A stretch of 64,000 nucleotides of DNA. Source: Achromobacter arsenitoxydans SY8 (GTDB lineage: Bacteria > Pseudomonadota > Gammaproteobacteria > Burkholderiales > Burkholderiaceae_B). Shown here piece after piece: positions 61,149 through 64,000 of the stretch. Position 1 is the first letter of the stretch. The number at the start of each line of letters is the position of its first letter. Both the position numbers and the translations under genes were made by a program. Location: the NCBI RefSeq assembly GCF_000236785.1, contig NZ_AGUF01000001.1, positions 62,001 through 126,000 of the forward strand, in the 5' to 3' direction. The notes below the pieces were generated by a model. It did no database searches. It had not been told where the DNA came from and saw nothing but the letters and a program-made list of their open reading frames with translations.

Positions 61149-61660
61149 ACGTGAACTCCTCTATCCATATATAGACGCTCCACGAGGGTGTCGAAATTAA
61201 GTGCTGATATGCGCGGGACTATTCGTTTTAGGTCGGCCGCATTAGCGCGTTCTTCGATAAAATTTTCGGACTTCAAGAAGCCCTGCGGCAAAGACGCAAC
61301 TTCGAGGGTGACATCCAACACTTCCGCCGTGTCAGTGCGCTCGACAGACACAAAACCTCTTCGCTTCAATGAAAAAATTATTTTGAAGACCTCTCTCTTA
61401 TGCAGTTCCGCGTTAGTGAAACTTGAAAATAGTAATTCTCGATCCACGGGATTCGCTGGACGCATATTTTGCGTTCGGTCCAAAATATCAATTAACCGGC
61501 GATCATTCAGAAGCTGGATAAGGTACACGATTTTGCGATGGTCCTTTATTCGCTTGAGCGAGCCCCCGAGCAAATCCAGTGTCAAAAGGACGGAATACGC
61601 AATGAAATAAAAATCTTCCCCTGAGATGAAATATAGGGGGCGTTTGTTTCTAATTTCCAT
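61136..61660 (-). CDS. ABC-three-component system middle component
   Basis: A 174-residue protein from the ATG at 61660 (GAGG six bases upstream; ATG at 61672 is possible). It looks like a small winged-helix protein: IAYSVLLTLDLLGGSLKRIKDHRKIVYLIQLLNDRRLIDIL, then ELHKREVFKIIFSLKRRGFVSVERT as a likely HTH, ending FDTLVERLYMDRGVHVW. Size, position between the CTD protein and the ATPase, and overlaps on both sides (11 and 13 bases) match ABC-3C middle components. The exact MC subfamily cannot be fixed by eye. Confidence 0.78.
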   Translation of the reverse strand: MEIRNKRPLYFISGEDFYFIAYSVLLTLDLLGGSLKRIKDHRKIVYLIQLLNDRRLIDILDRTQNMRPANPVDRELLFSSFTNAELHKREVFKIIFSLKRRGFVSVERTDTAEVLDVTLEVASLPQGFLKSENFIEERANAADLKRIVPRISALNFDTLVERLYMDRGVHVWAA

Positions 61661-62906
61661 CGGGCACCTCATCAAGCGCTAAGAAACAATCGTCGAATAG
61701 CGTGAGTACCGCTCCCTTGATCGAATGGTTGTCCCTTTGCTTGTATCTATATGTCGTTCGCAGGCTCGTGACATGCTGCTCGGCCACGCTTGTCAAGTGG
61801 TCAATTGCATCGAGGACCTGACGTTCGGTCATAACCTGGGTGGCCGGCATCCCCAACAATTCTGCTTCACACACATCGAGTATTCGCCGTAGTAGGCCCT
61901 TCATTTCTCGTTGGCCTTCTTGTTCAACAGTGCGTGCGAGACCGCAGATCCGGGCTAACACTTTCAACTTCGATAGGCTGAAGGTGGGGCAGACGGACAA
62001 GATCTTCTCTTGCAGATTTCTGAAATCGTTCGCCGCAAGCTCGTCCCACTCCGCTACCGCCGGATCTTCCACGCGAAAGTCAGCACCGGACCCGAGAAGA
62101 ATCTCGCTAAATATATTTCTGAGTGTGTCGGTATTCAGGATGCGATCAGAAGGTACAGGCTTTCCGGACCTCTTTTCCAACTCATTTAACAGGCTGGACA
62201 GTAAAAAACTTTCAAGATTGGCATGTCGGTGGGTGAAGTAACGGGACGTTCTAATAGCATCAAGAGCTGATTGCTCCAAATCTTCGTTTGACTCTTCCGA
62301 GATGGACCAATCTATGCCTTCAAGGAATTTTCGAAATTCCTCGTTCGTCATCCCTTCTAACAATGCAAGAAAGCCAGTGCTCTTTTTGTTCTTGTATTGA
62401 GCAACATATTCTTCAGTGGTCAGGGATCGCGCAATTGCGAGTTCCTCTGAGGACAAGCACTTTCCTTCGACGAGGTGCTTGAGAATCTCGTAGAAGGATT
62501 GTCTGCAAGTTATGTTGAGCACTTTGCGAATTTCTACTGAGATACGCTCTTGCGCGATCGTGGCGGACGCATACACCCCGAGCTTTAGATCGCTTGTTCT
62601 ACCAAAAGAGAAATAAAGGTCAAGGAAGGCCACGATCGTGTTTTTGATTGCCGATGAATTAAAACTTAGGCTTGAGCCGTAATACTTGTTTTCTTCACCG
62701 CTAATCTTTGCACCGCTGCTGCCATCTATTAGAACGGAGTCCTCTAGCAATTCCATCGCGCAATGTACCAACCCATCTTTGTTGGCATCTATGCGCTGAA
62801 GAAATCGTATGGCAGCCCTGAGTTTCTGGAACCTAAACCCCTTCGTCTTGTCGCCCGCCTCCCGACAAATGACACTAGGGGCATCTACGCCACTGCTCAC
62901 TGTCAT
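61650..62906 (-). CDS. ABC-three-component system CTD protein with PD-(D/E)xK-like N-terminus
   Basis: A 418-residue protein, first gene of the defence operon, with AAGGAG before the ATG. The N-terminus (GDKTKGFRFQKLRAAIRFLQR, then AMELLEDSVLID and SGEENKYYGSSLSF ... AIKNTIVAFLDLYFSFGR) follows the layout of DUF4297/Cap4-like restriction-endonuclease domains: a Gly-x-x-x-Q helix, acidic Glu52/Glu55/Asp56, and Glu72-x-Lys74 as the E-x-K motif. The rest is helical, and the C-terminal ~110 residues would be the CTD that docks to the ATPase. Nuclease function is inferred from this pattern only; the fold class should be tested. Confidence 0.72.
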   Translation of the reverse strand: MTVSSGVDAPSVICREAGDKTKGFRFQKLRAAIRFLQRIDANKDGLVHCAMELLEDSVLIDGSSGAKISGEENKYYGSSLSFNSSAIKNTIVAFLDLYFSFGRTSDLKLGVYASATIAQERISVEIRKVLNITCRQSFYEILKHLVEGKCLSSEELAIARSLTTEEYVAQYKNKKSTGFLALLEGMTNEEFRKFLEGIDWSISEESNEDLEQSALDAIRTSRYFTHRHANLESFLLSSLLNELEKRSGKPVPSDRILNTDTLRNIFSEILLGSGADFRVEDPAVAEWDELAANDFRNLQEKILSVCPTFSLSKLKVLARICGLARTVEQEGQREMKGLLRRILDVCEAELLGMPATQVMTERQVLDAIDHLTSVAEQHVTSLRTTYRYKQRDNHSIKGAVLTLFDDCFLALDEVPDGN

Positions 62907-63458
62907 CTCCGCTCCTTAGCCACACGTTCATTTCGAGTTGTTACCGGAAATGTAGCACCTGTGGGTTCTCAACAAAAGTCACGCGCTCTAGACACCGGCA
63001 ATGAAGACTTTTGGCAGTTCACCGCGTCCGCCTTGCCTGTCCGCGCAGTTTGGTCGCCGCGAAGCTGGTGTCGTCCGGAGGTCATCGTGGCAGCGCGCTA
63101 CCGAAATTTCTTGCCACACACGCGTGTGACCGTTCCGCTCGATCAGTCTCTATCGTCGCGTCAGTGTCCAACCTAGTTAGAAAGAACGACGCGCCCTTGG
63201 CATCGCAGTAAGCGGCGCGCTGAAAGTACTAGAGCAGACAGAAGCGAGATGTTTTGCTTACAATCCCACAGCGCATCAGATCAATTGGTCGCTGTCAGCC
63301 AAGATCCAATAGCCCTTTCATCTGTAGATTTTGAAGTTTGTCTAAAGGACTGTGGACGGGTTGGGCCAAGAGGTTCGACTAGTTCAATGTATCTAGGCGA
63401 TCACCCCCCAGCGGCTTGTCGTCTATCTTTAGATTGCCTTCTCTTTGGAGACTCATGC
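62907..63458. other. Intergenic stretch between the ABC-3C operon and the HEPN-like gene
   Basis: No supported gene is seen in this 552-base gap. Its left end holds the divergent promoter side of the defence operon: on the minus strand a TACATT -10-like hexamer lies near 62951-62956 with only a weak -35. Composition varies between GC-rich and AT-rich patches, as in DNA assembled from remnants. I found no tRNA or insertion-sequence end. Confidence 0.4.
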
Positions 63459-64000
63459 ATGTCGGCGATAATTCCAAGCCCAAATGAGCCGGTGCTGCCG
63501 GCACTACCTGCCACAGTTTTACCCGCAATCGCGGCACTTACTGCTTCGCTGGGTATCCCTAGAACTGTGCTGGCGAGTGACGAAGAGATTGCGTACGCAT
63601 GGAGGGATTTGCCGCGAGAGCTTCGCGAGATCCCCGCAGACCTTCGCGATGCGCTAATTGCTCGGATGTGCGTTGCGGTTAGTACGGGATTGTTTGACGG
63701 CGCGATCAACTACGCTTGGAACGCTGCAATTATTCAGCTTAGGAACAAAGTCAAGAACTTTGGCTTGCCAATAGTTGCGCAGATCCTGCAAGCTGATTTT
63801 GAAGAGAAGCACTTGCTTGAGCTGCAAGACAGCCGGCTATTGGATCTCTGCCTTAAGCTAAATCTAATTACCGAAGACGGGTTCTTTTTTCTCGATCAGT
63901 GCCGAGACATCAGAAACAACTATTCTGCTGCTCATCCGACGATTGGTTCGGTAAACGACAGAGAGTTTGTCACCTTCCTAAATAGATGTGTGCGTTATGC
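63459..64000 (+). CDS. HEPN-like protein, 3'-truncated by the window end
   Basis: An open frame from the ATG at 63459 (GGAG 8-11 bases upstream) runs off the window after 180 codons. After a Pro-rich N-terminus, ARMCVAVSTGLFDGAINYAWNAAIIQLRNKV and LLDLCLKLNLI form helices, and CRDIRNNYSAAHP gives Arg152-Asn-Asn...His159. This R-N-x5-H layout resembles the RNase motif of HEPN domains found in abortive-infection and toxin proteins. Codon use is AT-richer than the chromosome average, like the neighbouring defence genes. A frame three bases off (ATG at 63455) is not open. The C-terminal part is unseen, so the domain set is unknown. Confidence 0.7.
   Translation, partial: MSAIIPSPNEPVLPALPATVLPAIAALTASLGIPRTVLASDEEIAYAWRDLPRELREIPADLRDALIARMCVAVSTGLFDGAINYAWNAAIIQLRNKVKNFGLPIVAQILQADFEEKHLLELQDSRLLDLCLKLNLITEDGFFFLDQCRDIRNNYSAAHPTIGSVNDREFVTFLNRCVRY

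Noticed and set aside
62907-63458. tRNA gene or integrase att site at the defence-island edge
   Set aside because: No cloverleaf with a T-psi-C arm and no flanking direct repeat could be recognised in this gap.
1-64000. CRISPR array
   Set aside because: No set of regularly spaced identical repeats of 20-40 bases was seen anywhere in the window.

Overview
The window is GC-rich bacterial chromosome with short intergenic gaps. Many genes belong to solute-uptake systems: PotABCD-type, BMP-type, SsuABC-type and GlnQ-type ABC importers, a Bug/TctC binding protein, and a TAXI-TRAP transporter. That mix, together with smg, topB, gluQ, ribB and an entericidin gene, points to Burkholderiales, most likely Alcaligenaceae (Achromobacter/Bordetella type). 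The assignment is inferred from gene content and style, not from an rRNA gene. No rRNA, tRNA, CRISPR array or complete insertion sequence was seen.

Layout. 1-4.7 kb: a 5'-truncated threonine aldolase, an EamA exporter, acylphosphatase, a phytanoyl-CoA-dioxygenase-like enzyme and an FMN alpha-hydroxy-acid dehydrogenase closed by a perfect terminator. 4.7-13.5 kb: an IclR regulator divergent from a tightly packed operon. This operon encodes a polyamine-type ABC importer, a three-subunit HcnABC/opine-oxidase-like flavin/iron-sulfur dehydrogenase and a GhrA-like 2-hydroxyacid dehydrogenase, so uptake and oxidation of an amine-like compound seem coupled. 13.6-13.8 kb: a 27-bp perfect inverted repeat, followed by an AraC-GyrI regulator. 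14.8-20.7 kb: a minus-strand operon of BMP binding protein, ATPase, two permeases and a cytosine-deaminase-like enzyme, probably for nucleobase or nucleoside salvage. 21.2-30.4 kb: mixed housekeeping and accessory genes, including a DedA-rhodanese fusion, a TetR/MFS pair, ribB under an FMN riboswitch, a SET-domain protein and a bestrophin-like channel. 30.4-36.4 kb: Lrp divergent from an acetolactate synthase, then an SsuABC-like importer with an SDR. 36.4-43.2 kb: topB, a large DUF2157 membrane protein, gluQ and smg. 43.4-48.6 kb: a TAXI-TRAP system, a D-threonine-aldolase-like enzyme, entericidin and CsbD. 48.7-56.5 kb: a polar amino-acid ABC importer, LysR/SDR genes, a Bug protein and an ArgD-like aminotransferase.

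From about 57.6 kb the character changes. The G+C content drops visibly, codon use shifts and the genes are of conflict-system type. A HigB/RelE-like toxin gene is frameshifted by an 8-bp tandem duplication beside an intact antitoxin gene. A minus-strand operon at 62.9-58.7 kb encodes an apparent ABC-three-component (ABC-3C) defence system: a protein with a PD-(D/E)xK-like N-terminus, a small middle component and a Rad50/RecN-like ATPase with a zinc-binding coiled-coil tip. A small papain/transglutaminase-like protein follows as a possible fourth member. The window ends inside a plus-strand gene whose product carries a HEPN-like RNxxxxxH motif. This end is best read as the edge of a defence island and is the most interesting part of the window.
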